Below are positions 50,097 through 61,537 of a stretch of 64,000 bases of DNA, in pieces. The notes beneath the pieces are model-generated. The model was not told the DNA's origin. It was given only the letters and a program-made list of their open reading frames with translations, and did no database searches. Position 1 is the stretch's first letter. Every line of letters begins with the position of its first letter. Both the position numbers and the translations under genes were made by a program. This stretch comes from Coffea arabica (Eukaryota; Streptophyta; Magnoliopsida; Gentianales; Rubiaceae): NCBI RefSeq assembly GCF_036785885.1, contig NC_092320.1, positions 11,223,557 through 11,287,556 of the forward strand, given 5' to 3'.

Positions 50097-51188
50097 ATGG
50101 CCGGTAAGGTTGGTTCATCGAGGCAAGATCGAGCCCAATTTCCAATGGAGCGAGAGCTTGAATTTGCGGAGTATTTGGTTGAATTAAAACGGGCTAATAG
50201 AATGAACAAGGGCAACTTAAAGAGTGAGGTGTTCCCGGCAATTGTTGATCAATTTGCCAAAAATGGATACCACTTTGATGAATCTCAAATCAAGGCGAAG
50301 TATTATTCTTTGCGCCATCTGACTCAAAAATACAATCGCATGCGATTGAGGGTGATTGGGGCCGGATGGGATCCCCTCCTCCAGACTGTAACCATGGATG
50401 AAATCAAATGGCAAGATGTGATTAAGGTACTCCAATTAATTTTTTCTTTTCTATCACATAAGCTTATAAAGTGTAAAAACTATTTTTTAACATGCCTCTG
50501 TATTAATTTTAGCTTTAAATGTGTGGGAGAATCCATCTTTTGAGGCTTACCACAACAAAGATTGCCGTGACTTCTACATATTGTCGGAGGTGTTTGACAA
50601 AATGGATGCCCAAGGCCGATACGCAAGGGATCAAACTAACCACCAGTTGACATCAATGACAAGATAAGAGCGAGGCAAAGTCAATCCTTCTCCAATATCA
50701 ACCTCCAGGGTAAGGAGCACGTGGACCTGACTGATGAAATGACGCCTCCTATGCAGTCAACTGGGAAATCGGATGCCGAACATTCAAAAGACAAAGGCAA
50801 AGGGAAAAGGAAGACTTCGGAATTTTCATCCGCCAAAGACGGCAACCTCCCGCCCGATCTAAGTCGCACCTCATACAATAATGCCATATCTTGGATGGAT
50901 GCGACGTTTGCTTCCGATCGGAGCACGTCACAGAGCGTAGATGCCCCACCTCCCCCACTTGCTGCTACTTCAGCTCCTCTTCTGCCGATTTACGTGGATG
51001 ATGACTCGAACTTGGTGGCAAAGGCACATGCAGCCTTAAACGAATTTCTAGTCTTGCTAGATAAAGTAGCTGTAAAAGCAGCTGTTAAATTGGCTGATTC
51101 CGCAGACCATCGGATGATATTTTTGAATCAGCAGAATAAGGCTAGGAAGCGGTTATATGCACTGACGATTGGAGGGGGAACTAGATGA
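50097..51188 (+). pseudogene. Harbinger ORF1, Myb/SANT-like DNA-binding protein
   Basis: Exon 1 (50097-50426) encodes a Lys/Arg-rich domain with FAEYLVELKRANRMNKGNLK, QIKAKYYSLRHLTQKYNRM and GWDPLLQTVTMDEIKWQDVIK. This is the Myb/SANT-like domain of plant transposon accessory proteins and related host proteins. Exon 2 resumes near 50524 (VWENPSFEAYHNKDCRDFY) but breaks at a TAA after TSMTR (near 50664). The C-terminal part then runs open in another frame at 50721-51188 with KGKGKRKTSEF and LADSADHRMIFLNQQNKARK. The N-terminal ATG is at 50097; the frame also opens upstream without an ATG. In Harbinger elements this protein helps import the transposase and bind DNA. Confidence 0.75.
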
Positions 51189-51566
51189 TTGAGGTCTACA
51201 TGTGCTTAGGGGGGTTAAGCACTAGTTGGAAGGGCTTTCTTTGAATGCTTTAATGACTTTAGATTTGTATTTGTGATTGATAGATGCTGGTTTTCCCTAT
51301 TGGAAAACGAATTTGCACTTTGGTTGTTTCATTACGTAGTTTGGTTCATTTTAAAACTTACCATAATGTTTCACCATTTCTTTAATATTTGACTTTTCGA
51401 GTTGGCGAATAATAAATAGAAGTCTTTCTTTAATTTAAGAGTTGATTATCTAATGATCAAATTCCTAGCTTGTTTCTCATTTGGTGCTTATGTATCACTT
51501 GTTATCAAGGTGCAGGTGTTTTGCCCAAACAGAGTGTAAATAGCTAGGGCTCCGCCAAATTTTGGA

Positions 51567-52793
51567 GTGAATTTGGATGACCCAGATGATGCAAGACAAG
51601 TCGCAACTGCTGTGTTAATACTATCATGGCACTTTCAAACACATCAGGTTCCAAGGACAAGGCAACTAGTCCATACATGCCCTTTCACATGTCAGGGTTG
51701 GGTTGACGACTTGTTGGGGGGGAAAATACATCATACATCAGGATGCTTAACAACATGCGCATGAATATGCCCACATTCATTTAACTTTGCCGGATATTGC
51801 ATGAAGGTGAATACATTATTGAGAGCCCCTGTGATAAAGTGACTTTAGAGGAAGGAGTGACAATTGCTTTATATGGGTTGAGCCATGATTTGACACAAAG
51901 AGTGTTAAGTGAGCGATTTCAGCATTCCACTGAGACCATTCATCGACACGTGCGCCGCCTATGCCAAACTTTAGTCCTATTAGCACATATTGCTATCCGA
52001 CATAGGGACACGGATACTATTCATTCTCGGATTCGAAAAAATAAAAGGTTTTATCCCTGGTTTAAGGTACGTGCCCGCATCTTAAAACTAATAAATTTCG
52101 AAATCCAAGTTTAATTTATCAAAGATTCAATATGTAGGATTGCATTGGGCTATTGATGGAACACATGTCTCGACAAGCGTGCCAAAGAGGGAACAGGATG
52201 CCTTTCGTAACAGAAAGGGCACGCTTTCACAAAATATTTTAGTCGCATGTGACCACGATATGAGATTCGTTTATGTCAGAGTTGGTTGGGAAGGGAGTAC
52301 CCATGATAGTCGTGTCTTATTGGATGTTATTTCCAATCCGGATGCAGCATTTCCAACCCCACACGGCTGAAAAATATTATGCAGTTGATGCAGCATACAG
52401 ACACATGCCAGGATTCATGGCCCATTTTAAGAGTGGACCAGGAGGAATATCACAGACGACACAGAAAGGATTATTTAATCGCCGTCATTTTTCGGTTCGA
52501 AATATAATAGAGAGGACGTTTGGAGTATGAAAATTGAGGTTCAAAATTTTGGATGGTCTTATGAAAAACTATCCTATTGAGACACAGACGAATAGTGTAG
52601 TGGTGTGCTGTGTACTACACAATTTCATTAGAGAGTATACGACGTCTACTTACCGGATGAAGTTAATATGGATGATGGAGGTACCGAGGGAGCTCAAATG
52701 CCACAATTACACGTCACTCCAGAAGCACTGCATGATTGGAAGGAATTACAAAATGCAATGGCTGATCACATGTACCTTCACCGAAATGAGTAG
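51567..52793 (+). pseudogene. Harbinger-type DDE transposase, broken
   Basis: The readable parts jump between frames. 51797-52065 gives EYIIESPCDKVTLEEGV, ALYGLSHDLTQRVLSERFQ and RIRKNKRFYPWFK, followed by a plausible intron to 52138. The nuclease core follows with AIDGTHVSTSVPK (first Asp), VGWEGSTHDSRVL (second Asp) and SVRNIIERTFGV (Glu), so the DDE triad is present. The C-terminal end reads LPDEVNMDDGG and ALHDWKELQNAM before TAG at 52791-52793. Disablements include stops near 51700-51790, a base loss at the IGAIDG segment (near 52150), a frame change near 52368 and TGA at 52528. This is the PIF/Harbinger (DDE_Tnp_4) family, which cuts at TIRs and duplicates TWA. Confidence 0.85.
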
Positions 52794-52924
52794 TATATGG
52801 TTGCCATGCTTGATTTTCACGAGCCCGAACTATTTTCAATTGTATAATATGGCTCTTTTTTTTTGAATATTTGGTACTGTAAAATTTAAGCCTACTGGTC
52901 AATGTTGAGTTAACGGATACTGAT

Positions 52925-53640
52925 AAGGGTTTATTTTACGTATTTTTAAGTACATTTTATTAGTTAATTTAAGTACATTTTATTATACTCTTTACAATGT
53001 TTTAGTATTTTATATCATTTTGGTGTGATTTTACGTTTATATTTATCTGTTTGAGTTATTTTATTATTTTTCATTTGTAGATATTGGACATAGAGGCAAA
53101 GATGACCAAATGAGGTGAAAAAGACGAAATTTGATCATTGAACCCAACCCCTCGATTTGAGTAATTGTTGTTTTCGATTCATTACAGAAGGATAAAATAC
53201 ACGTTTTGATCATTTATCTACCTATGTGCGTACATTGCTTATTTAGACAAGAGAATGATTTAGGATGCATTTTGAGCATTTGGGGTAACATGTGTAATTT
53301 TTCGAAATCGAATTTCTGCAAAAATTTGCAGAAGAAAACGCGTTTGGCTAAAAAACGCGCCATATTATCGCATTTTTAACATACCACGTTTTCAATTCTG
53401 CACTGGCACTGAAGAAAACGCCCCTTTAAAATGCGGTAGGAAGTCGTGTTTTCAACCGAGTCGCGTTTTCAAGCCTAGATCAGAAACAAAAACGCGCGTT
53501 GAATACGTGACTTGAAGTCGCGTTTTCTCACGTAATCGCGTTTTCAATGCTGTAAATTTTGTGAAGAAACGCAACTTCACAAAACGTAGCTTGAAGTCGC
53601 GTTTTAAGTCGCATTTTCGGAGCATTTTTTCTTTTGTAAG
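52925..53640 (+). repeat. LTR-like block with CGCGTTTT-rich segment
   Basis: From TGATAAGGGTTTATTTTACG onward the sequence resembles the long terminal repeats of plant retrotransposons (repeated AAGTACATTTTATTA, then TTTGTAGATATTGGACATAGAGG). Within 53330-53640 a short motif around CGCGTTTTC / GAAAACGCG occurs more than ten times in both orientations, which gives the stretch a high CpG content in an otherwise AT-rich area. I see no internal retrotransposon genes. A solo LTR is the likeliest reading, but neither its right edge nor a target duplication could be fixed. Confidence 0.45.
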
Positions 53641-53802
53641 AAAAATGCAGGTTCCTTGATTCTCTTAACCAAAAGTAGGTGTGAGATTTTGTATAACTGT
53701 GAAATATGCTAAAATCTTTTAGTGAGACAATTTTTTTTTGTTTATTTTTAGAACAAAATCACCGTAAATTCTCACAAAATCTATGGTCCAACAAAGTTGC
53801 TT

Positions 53803-53925
53803 TAAGGTGGCAATTAAAAGTTGAAAAGCTAAAATTGATCTAAATACGATCCTAAATTTGCTCTGAGGTGACAATTAAAAGATGAAAATAAAAAATTGAT
53901 CTAAATACGATCCTAAATCACGTCT
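53803..53925. repeat. Two-copy direct repeat, about 57-bp unit
   Basis: Two neighbouring copies of a unit containing GGTGRCAATTAAAAG and TTGATCTAAATACGATCCTAA lie at about 53806-53860 and 53867-53924. Confidence 0.75.
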
Positions 53926-54012
53926 AGAAAAGGGGTTATGGATAAACTTAAAAATTCATCGGATAGAACCCTAGAACACTGTAACAATGATTCATTTATT
54001 ACTACAATCAAT

Positions 54013-54408
54013 TTAGTTCATTCTCCTGATAAGTTCATTGATATAGTTTTCACGGTTGCCAGCATCGCCTTATTCAACGTAGTGATTTCTCTTCTTCTTC
54101 AAGCCATCTAAGAGGCACCTTAAGGTTGAATGGTCAGAGAAAATTCTGCTTGTTTACCTTGCCATAGCCTCTCTTGTAAATCAATTCCATAACACTCAAC
54201 AAGTTGGGATATCCATAAGCAACGTAAGGCTCAACTCGGTGTAGCGTATTCAGCGTTGCCTTGTTAACCTTTAGGAATACACCATTAATCATGTCTCAAG
54301 CGCAGAATATCTAAAATCTTCTTAGTCCTTGGATGCATAGCATTCATACCTCGAATGCGAACAATGAAAAGCAACTTGGCTTCCGGATTGACAAAAATGT
54401 AATCCTAA
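54013..54408 (-). pseudogene. 60S ribosomal protein L7 (uL30) processed pseudogene
   Basis: On the minus strand the sequence reads, with frame changes, [73 protein letters not shown] and YGKVNKQ. It then jumps to NFL, a TGA where tryptophan is usual, PFNLKVPL, and finally GLKKKRNHYVE (then a stop) and GDAGNRENYINELIRRMN before TAA at 54013-54015. This is the C-terminal two-thirds of ribosomal protein L7. About 45-50 residues in the middle are deleted, there are several frameshifts, and no introns interrupt it, so it looks like a decayed retrocopy. It lies inside the Harbinger termini. Confidence 0.88.
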
Positions 54409-54731
54409 TTTTGATACAGTAAAATAGAGCACAATTTGTGGATAAAGAGGAAAAAAAATTAGGGAGGGAAGTTTATATTTAACACCTAAAAAAAATTTTG
54501 ATAAAAAATTTTAAAAAATTGCTACTGTAAAGTTTTTAAAAAACTTATACAGTAAGTTTTTTCTACTATTTCTACAGTGATCTACAGTAAAGTTTTAAAC
54601 AAATTTTCAAAAAACTCAGATTCCAAACGGGCCCTTATTGATGAACCCGATCTTCTTTCGTCCACATTATGGACTTAGACATGCTAACGTTGTTTGAATT
54701 GCACAATTATTTTCGTCCACTTATGAGTTGA

Positions 54732-55060
54732 GTGTGTTTGGATTACATATTATTTTTACCTTATTTACACACTGACTTACTTGCATAATCAACATATTTT
54801 TTAATCACTTTTCTTACATACATCATATTAAAAAAGTACTATAGTTGGTTTGTTTGAATAAAATATTATTTGAAATAATTATTGTAATATTTTTTATAAT
54901 GTAATGTATGTGAAATAAGAAAGTAATTGAAAATATAAAAAAATAAATTAAAAAATATAATTATAATGTAAATAAAATATTATTTAAAATAATTTACTAT
55001 TCAAATAAATTTAATATTTTTTAATAAAATTATTTTAAATAATTTACTATCCAAACACAG
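54732..55060. mobile_element. MITE with GTGTTTGGAT ends
   Basis: The left end reads GTGTGTTTGGATTACATATT and the right end, on the other strand, CTGTGTTTGGATAGTAAATT. The interior is almost pure A/T with TTATTTAAAATAATT palindromes and a GTAATGTATGTGAAATAAG core. Related fragments occur at 46775-46890 and 62310-62410. The element lies 0.5 kb upstream of the UBP1 start codon. Target duplication unclear. Confidence 0.6.
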
Positions 55061-55368
55061 GGGATGTCAATTTGGAACGAGGAATCCTGTACAAGTGTAA
55101 GGGGAAGTGACACCCAGCTAAAGTTAAATTAATTCATCCGAGTAGGTCTTTTCTTTTTGGGAATAAATAATTGAGAAATTGGGTCTGCCACCAGACGTAA
55201 AAATCCAAGAGATCGAGCGGTAGACAAAACCCGATTGCCCCGCTAATCAGCTTTGAGAGATGTACCCTATTTTTATTCACCCTCCATTATAAAGATCCAA
55301 AACGAGCGTGAACGCGAGGGGGGAGCATCAGTACATCATCTCCTTCTCGCCTTCTTCTCTCTCTGTCC

Positions 55369-55495
55369 TTCCAGGGTTTCTTTTCTTTTCTTTTCTTTTT
55401 TTCTTTTTCTTTTTTCTTTTTTCCCTTTTCCCTTTTTATTTCCGTTTTATTTTTCCGCTTCCCCCCCCCCTTCCCATTTTTTCCCCTTTTTCAAG
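55369..55495 (+). promoter_or_regulatory. Pyrimidine-rich probable 5' leader of UBP1
   Basis: A long C/T tract with many TTTTC units lies 90-215 bases upstream of the ATG. Such tracts are common in plant 5' UTRs near transcription starts. The true start site cannot be seen. Upstream ATGs at 55260 and 55308 would open short frames if included in the transcript. Confidence 0.4.
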
Positions 55496-55583
55496 CCCTA
55501 ATCTTCAACTCCTTACCTATTAATTTATCCGATATTTAGCTAATCTATTATATTCTCGGAAAAATAAATTAAAAAAAAGGAAG

Positions 55584-58500
55584 ATGCAGCAGCAGAGGCT
55601 GAAGCAGCAGCAGCAGCAGCAACAACAAGCATTGATGCAGCAATCTCTCTACCACCCGGGTCTTTTAGCTCATACTCAGGTCTTTCTATTTCTCTCTTTA
55701 TCTATTTTTCTTTTAATTTGAGTTTTATTTTGAAATTTTTTGCATGATTATTTATCTAGGTTTCAGTAGGGATAAAGTTAGCACCTTCAAAAACATATAG
55801 TGGAAGAATTATGTTTTTTACTCTGTTTACGTTGATGTCGAGTCGGATTTTTTTTTGTTTCGATATTATTACGTATATATGCTTAATTAGATATGTTTTC
55901 TGTTTTGTTTCGCTGAAGTCAAATTTGTTTGATATTTTGTTTTGAAGTTGTTTTTTTTTGGACGATTAATTTGTCTACAGTTTTTCTAGCTAATTGCTCT
56001 ATTTTGCTTAAGAAAGATGGGGAAAAAGTTTGGAAATTAATACAGCTCTTGCTCTCTCTCTCTCTCTCTCTCAAGAAACAGTTTTCCAGAATGAATATTC
56101 AGCCATGCTCGTAGGTGCACGTGGGTTTTTTCTTCCTTAAAAAAATGGTCAAAATTGAGTTTAAAACTTAAGTTGCATCAGAGTCAATTCTACCTCCTCG
56201 TTTTATATTCTTAAACTGCGGGGATATTGAAAGTTCAGTTCTTTCCTGTAAAATTTGTTTCATTTTCAAGAGCTATTATTAGTTTATTTCTATTATTACT
56301 GTAGTAGTAGTATGGATGCACGTCTATATGCTGATTTCATGTTTGTGCTTGAAAATTTCCTGTTATAAGTGGGATTCGACGGCTGTGGAGTTTGGAGAAT
56401 TTCTTGATTGAGATGAGAGGTGGAATTGGAAAAAATTATTTCCTAGCTTTCTGTAATTGTTATGTTTGCATATAGGTACCTTTATTTCAACGATGGACTG
56501 TTAGAGCTAATTTGGCATTATAAGTCTTGAGGTCAATTGGCCATCACCTTTTCAGGCATATTCACATACACGTGATTTGTGCTCTGTAGATTAGCTTGTT
56601 GAGAATATCTTTTGCTGCCCTAAATGTCTACTTTCTGTTGAAGTAGCGAAGGCTTAATCCAAGTATGAGTTAGATGAGTGGTTTTATCTGTTTTGCAATG
56701 TTTCTATGAATCCAGAATAGAGATTAGACTTGGTTCTTTATATCACCCCACTGATTACTATAGATATATTTATGTACACAAATGAGATTTTATGAAGGCA
56801 AACCTCTAATTTTTGAGTTGAAATATTGATCCTAATGAGTGGTCACCTCCTTATTATTTTCTTAATCTTTTTGGAATTAACTGTAGGTTTCTTTTATTTT
56901 GGAGTTTACCTCTCTCCCTCTCTATTTCTTTCTTTTCTTTTCTTTTTTTTGGATCTTTACATTTATCACTAATCTGCAGATAGAGCCTATATTGAGTGGA
57001 AATCTGCCTCCAAGATTTGATTCAAGTACATGCCGCAGTGTGTGAGTGCCTTGCAAAGATTTTACTTTGTTTTCTCTTTTCTTTTTGGGTAGCCTTTTTG
57101 ACATTTTTTTGTTATTGCATCTCTTGGGGGTTTTCCTGTAGGAGATGAGTGCATAAATTAAAAGTTTACTTATGGTAATGCATTGGTTCATAGACAACAC
57201 AAGAATGATATAAGATGTACTTAAGTTGTACTTTTGTTTTATGTTCAATAAATTCTATGGATGTAATCTGTGTGCATGTGTCTGTTTTCTGCTGTCCCGT
57301 GTCAGTTCTCAAAAAGTAAAATGCCAATATACTCCTCTTAAGTTTGTATTTCAATGAGATATTGCAGATATGTTGGGAATATCCACCCACAAGTGACAGA
57401 ACCACTTCTTCAAGAGGTTTTCTCTAGTACTGGTCCTCTTGAAGGTTGCAAGCTCATCAGAAAGGAGAAGGTTTGTTTACATTGCTTCAACTTTCTTTCT
57501 TCCCCTCTGCCTGATTTTGTAAGACTGTTCCACAAATTTATGTAAGGTGCCATCAGCAGTTTACATTGCTATTAATTTATATTAAATACAACATATCATT
57601 GAAACTTTCTCAAGCTGACTATAGAAGTATGGTTGAACATTTCCAATTTAGTAAGCTGCTCTTTTAGCTATAGGAATCTTTCAAGTAATGTAAGATGAGG
57701 ATGCGATGCATTTGGACCTTTTTCTCATTATAAGAAAGACCTATTGGTTTTTGAAACATACCCCTTCTTTAGAATCTGCTGTCTTCTTGTCTTGACTAAG
57801 CTACATCCAGCTCCAGAATTTTGAGCATCAACAAATTTCTTCTTGATGCTTGAGTACCAAGATTTCCTATTTGTGTCTGTAGTCGATCAGTTTATAAGGA
57901 TTCAGATTTCTTTTCTTTTTTTTTTTTTTTTGGACCAAGTAGGCAAATGACTTTGAAACATCATTCCTAGAATTTCATGTCCTACTTGCTCAATGATGAT
58001 GACTTTTGCTGCTCCTCTTTATGCAGTCATCCTATGGTTTTGTGGATTACTTTGACCGAAGATCAGCTGCACTTGCTATTGTGACTCTTAATGGGCGACA
58101 TCTGTAAGTGTTTTACATTTTTGTGGTCTTAAATATTACAACTTTCGATATCTGACGTCGTAGTCTACAGATTTGGACAACCTATAAAAGTTAACTGGGC
58201 ATATGCCAGCGCTCAGAGGGAGGACACGTCAAGTATATATATATAAACTCTCAACTGATGATGATGTGTAGTTTTTATATCTTTTTTTTTATTAATCCCA
58301 TTTAATCCTATGGTCATGATTTGTAGATCACTTCAACATTTTTGTTGGCGACCTTAGTCCAGAGGTTACAGATTCCACATTGTTTGCTTGCTTTTCTGTC
58401 TATCCTAGCTGCTCGTAAGTTTCATTATTCTCTTGGTCATTCCTACTTTCTATGATTTGGGTAAGAATGAAGGTGGCTAAAATGTTTTGCACTTTTTAAC

Positions 58501-61500
58501 AGAGATGCAAGAGTTATGTGGGATCAAAAGACTGGTCGTTCAAGAGGTTTTGGATTTGTTTCTTTCCGTAGCCAGCAGGTGCTTACATGGTCTTGTTGAA
58601 TCCATTTATAGGCATTTCACATTTGTACTTTTAATTTTATCCTATCTTTATGATTTTGATATGTTTTTTCCCTCCCAGGAAGCCCAAAGTGCTATAAATG
58701 ATTTGAATGGTAAGGAGATTTTCCTGCTGTTTCAAAATTGTTTGTCTCACTATGTTCTTTTGAATCTACTACCACGATAATTTAATGGAGGCTATTTGCT
58801 TCTATACCTTTCTGGCATCCCTTTATTGTTCTTGTTTGTTTGCCAACCTTCTTTTAAAATTTTCTTTATTTGGAAGGTGGATGTTAATTTGTTAAAAGCA
58901 AAGATATTTAGCCATATGAGTGAAGCATAATGTATTGGGATCTGGATTGGTGAGCAAATCGGCTTGCTGATCATTTATTGTTCTAGTTGGTCAATCTTCA
59001 TGCTGGAGAAACTGATCTGAGCAGGTGTTATTCCAGTTTTCCCCAATTTTGATGGGGTCTTTAACCTCATTTTTTGTATTAACCTGGACTGCACCTGGGC
59101 AAATTTATCCGTGGACTAATTCATTCTCTTTGTTAACTGTATATAATGTATTTTGGGGGACATGTTCAATACACTGCTTATCTTTAGTTTTCTTTGTTGA
59201 AATTGTCAAGGACATGGGCTGTTGCTTGTTTGGAGTGGAAGTGCTTGTGCACGGTGGGACTAGGGTGGCTTTTGCTTTATGTAGTGCACTGCAAGAGTTG
59301 CATGTCTTACACAAACTTGTTTTGGCTTGGAACGAGAGGAGTTTGATGTTCTCTAGGGGGAAAGTTCTAAAATATCTAGTCTAGCTTGAAAATGTTTGGT
59401 GATGTTTTAGTAGATGTTTTAGTATTAAAAAAGAAACTACACTGGAAGATTGGATGCCTATTTTGAAGTGGCAGAAATGAGTACATGGAATTGGGACCAA
59501 GACTTCAAATAGTGTCAACTACTTGTAAACTTTTTTTGTTCAAAAGACTTCCTTAGGTCCCTTTCTCCTCCTCTGGAAGCGTAGTTTTGTACTTCTTCAC
59601 AAAAAGTGTCTTTGTAGCCTGTAGGAGATGCTGTCTTGTGTGGGTGGCTACAACATGTTGGAGGTTGTAGGGAGATGCTTATTTACAATAGAAATTTTGT
59701 ACTTATCAAGGGTTGGGAAAAGGTTAAGAAATTTTTTACTCGTGTATATATATACACACACACATTCTGGAGTTTAATATTGTCATGCTTTTGTTGGAAT
59801 TGTAATTCATTCTGCAACACTGCAGGGAAGTGGCTTGGGAGCAGACAAATACGCTGCAACTGGGCAGCAAAAGGTGCTGCTAACGGTGATGACAAGCAGA
59901 GCTTAGATGCAAAAAGTGTGGTGGAACTTACAAATGGAACATCAGGTGGTTCTTAGTGCAATCTGGAATGTGATAATTTTAGGCACCTTGTTGTCCAGTT
60001 GAATTTGATTTTCTTTCACCACGTCCAAAAATCTTGCTGCTTGTTTAATTCTGATATTTGTACGCTTCTAGTTGAAGTGATTGATTCCACCTACATTTCG
60101 TAGTACTAAAGGAAAATGGTCCACAGGTGCATCTTAGCCACTGTATTTCGTGAATGCATTGGCTGTCTTCTTTTGTTCATTGCCATGCATCTATGGTTTT
60201 TAAGAGATCTTACTGAATGACAGTTCTCAATTTGAATGTATAGCTTACAAATTTATGAATTCATCATGCAGAAGATGGTCAAGAGAAGAGTGGCGAAGAT
60301 GCTCCAGAAAATAATCCCCAATATACCACTGTTTATGTTGGCAATCTTGCCCCAGAAGTGAGTTTAAGCCAATTTAACAAATGCAACTTATATTTCTCTT
60401 TCATCCAATTTGTTGTCGTATATTATGAAGTGCTCCTGCCAAATCTTTGTAGACCATGGCACCAAACCATTGATGCTTCGGAGTTTACTACATACCTATG
60501 CTTCCTTTTTACGGCTCAAGACATTTTGTTATACCTTAACCCAAGTTAAGTGCGAGCCACTACTCAAAAAGAATATAGTACAGAAATCTTACAATTCTTG
60601 CTGCATGCAACCATAAATCTATCAGTTTTAACTTGCTCTTTGATGCATTGTGCCGGCTTTTATCTTTAATAGTTACTAAAACACTATTCATCAAATGTTT
60701 TTACATTTTACCTGCTACTTTTGTTGGTAATGTCGCCTTTACACACTTTTCCTTTAGTTGTTTGTCACTTAGTTTTATCTGGGTTCCATTTGTATATTTT
60801 ATTGGATATGAAATATTTGGTTGAGGAGGAGTGGGTCCTAAATTCTATGGTCCTTAGGGAGATATGCTCATAGGCTTATCAGTTTTGGATTTAACATTGA
60901 GACATTGCAGGTGACATCGGTGGATCTCCATCGTCATTTCCACTCTCTTGGAGCTGGAGTGATTGAAGATGTCCGTGTTCAACGAGACAAGGGTTTTGGT
61001 TTTGTGAGATTCAGCAACCATGCCGAAGCTGCTCGTGCTATTCAGTTGGGAAATGCATGTATTCTGTTTGGCAAGCCAATCAAGGTAAGCCACTAAGCTA
61101 CGAATTTCTTGCAAGTTACCAAGTGAGTGAGTTATTGTTACTTGATTTCTGCGGAGTATAAAGCATGGTCATGATGATCTATTGTCTCCAGACTCAGTCT
61201 GACAGAAAATTCTTATGCTCCTTTTTTGTGCATGTAGATTTTTTGGTGTCAAGTTATTACATATTCTTATGCTTTCTTGTAGTGCTCCTGGGGTAGCAAG
61301 CCTACTCCTCCTGGGACTAGTTCCACTCCTCTACCCCCGCCAGCTGTAGCACACATGCCAGGATTTTCAGCCACGGATCTTGCAGCCTACGAGCGACAAA
61401 TTGCTTTGAGTAAAATGGCTGGTGCACAAGCTCTGATGCATCCCCAGGGTCAGAGAATTGGAGCTGCTAGCCAGGCAATCTATGATGGTGGATATCCGGG

Positions 61501-61537
61501 TATTGCTACGACCCAGCCACCTATATATTATCAGTAA
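55584..61537 (+). CDS. UBP1: Oligouridylate-binding protein 1 (UBP1 family), three-RRM RNA-binding protein
   Basis: Twelve exons: 55584-55679, 56980-57041, 57368-57470, 58027-58103, 58171-58232, 58327-58414, 58503-58578, 58679-58709, 59826-59945, 60272-60357, 60911-61084 and 61283-61537. They total 1230 nt, 409 residues plus stop, with GT-AG at every intron and frame kept throughout. The N-terminus is glutamine-rich (eight consecutive Q at 8-15). RRM1 (about 53-126) has VYVGNI and SYGFVDY; RRM2 (about 138-213) has NIFVGDL and [11 protein letters not shown]3 (about 258-330) has VYVGNL and KGFGFVRF. The C-terminus contains [11 protein letters not shown] and a Gln/Tyr-rich end. UBP1 proteins are the plant relatives of TIA-1: they bind U-rich introns and 3' UTRs, aid splicing and mRNA stability in the nucleus, and form stress granules under heat or hypoxia. 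The symbol is given at family level; which UBP1 paralogue this is cannot be decided. Confidence 0.95.

Larger units (their letters stand above)
47320..54634 (+). mobile_element. PIF/Harbinger DNA transposon, degraded, with foreign insertions
   Basis: The left end reads GGGGGTGTTTGGAACCCAAG and the right end, on the opposite strand, GGGCCCGTTTGGAATCTGAG. The alignment continues inward (AGTTTTTGAGCAAG against AGTTTTTTGAAAAT). Between them lie, on the plus strand, a Myb/SANT-like ORF1 (50097-51188) and a DDE transposase (51567-52793), the two-gene set of autonomous Harbinger elements. The expected 3-bp TWA target duplication does not match (CAA at the left, TTA at the right), so one end may be altered or the pairing may be chance. 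At 7.3 kb it is long for the group; a probable LTR-like block and a ribosomal protein retrocopy lie between the transposase and the right end. Confidence 0.7.

Noticed and set aside
55253-55523. Phe/Pro/Ser-rich frames upstream of UBP1
   Set aside because: They are translations of the pyrimidine-rich leader, not genes. At most they are upstream open frames.
59025-59384. A 119-residue frame inside UBP1 intron 8
   Set aside because: It sits fully within a long intron whose flanking exons join in frame, and it has no family match.
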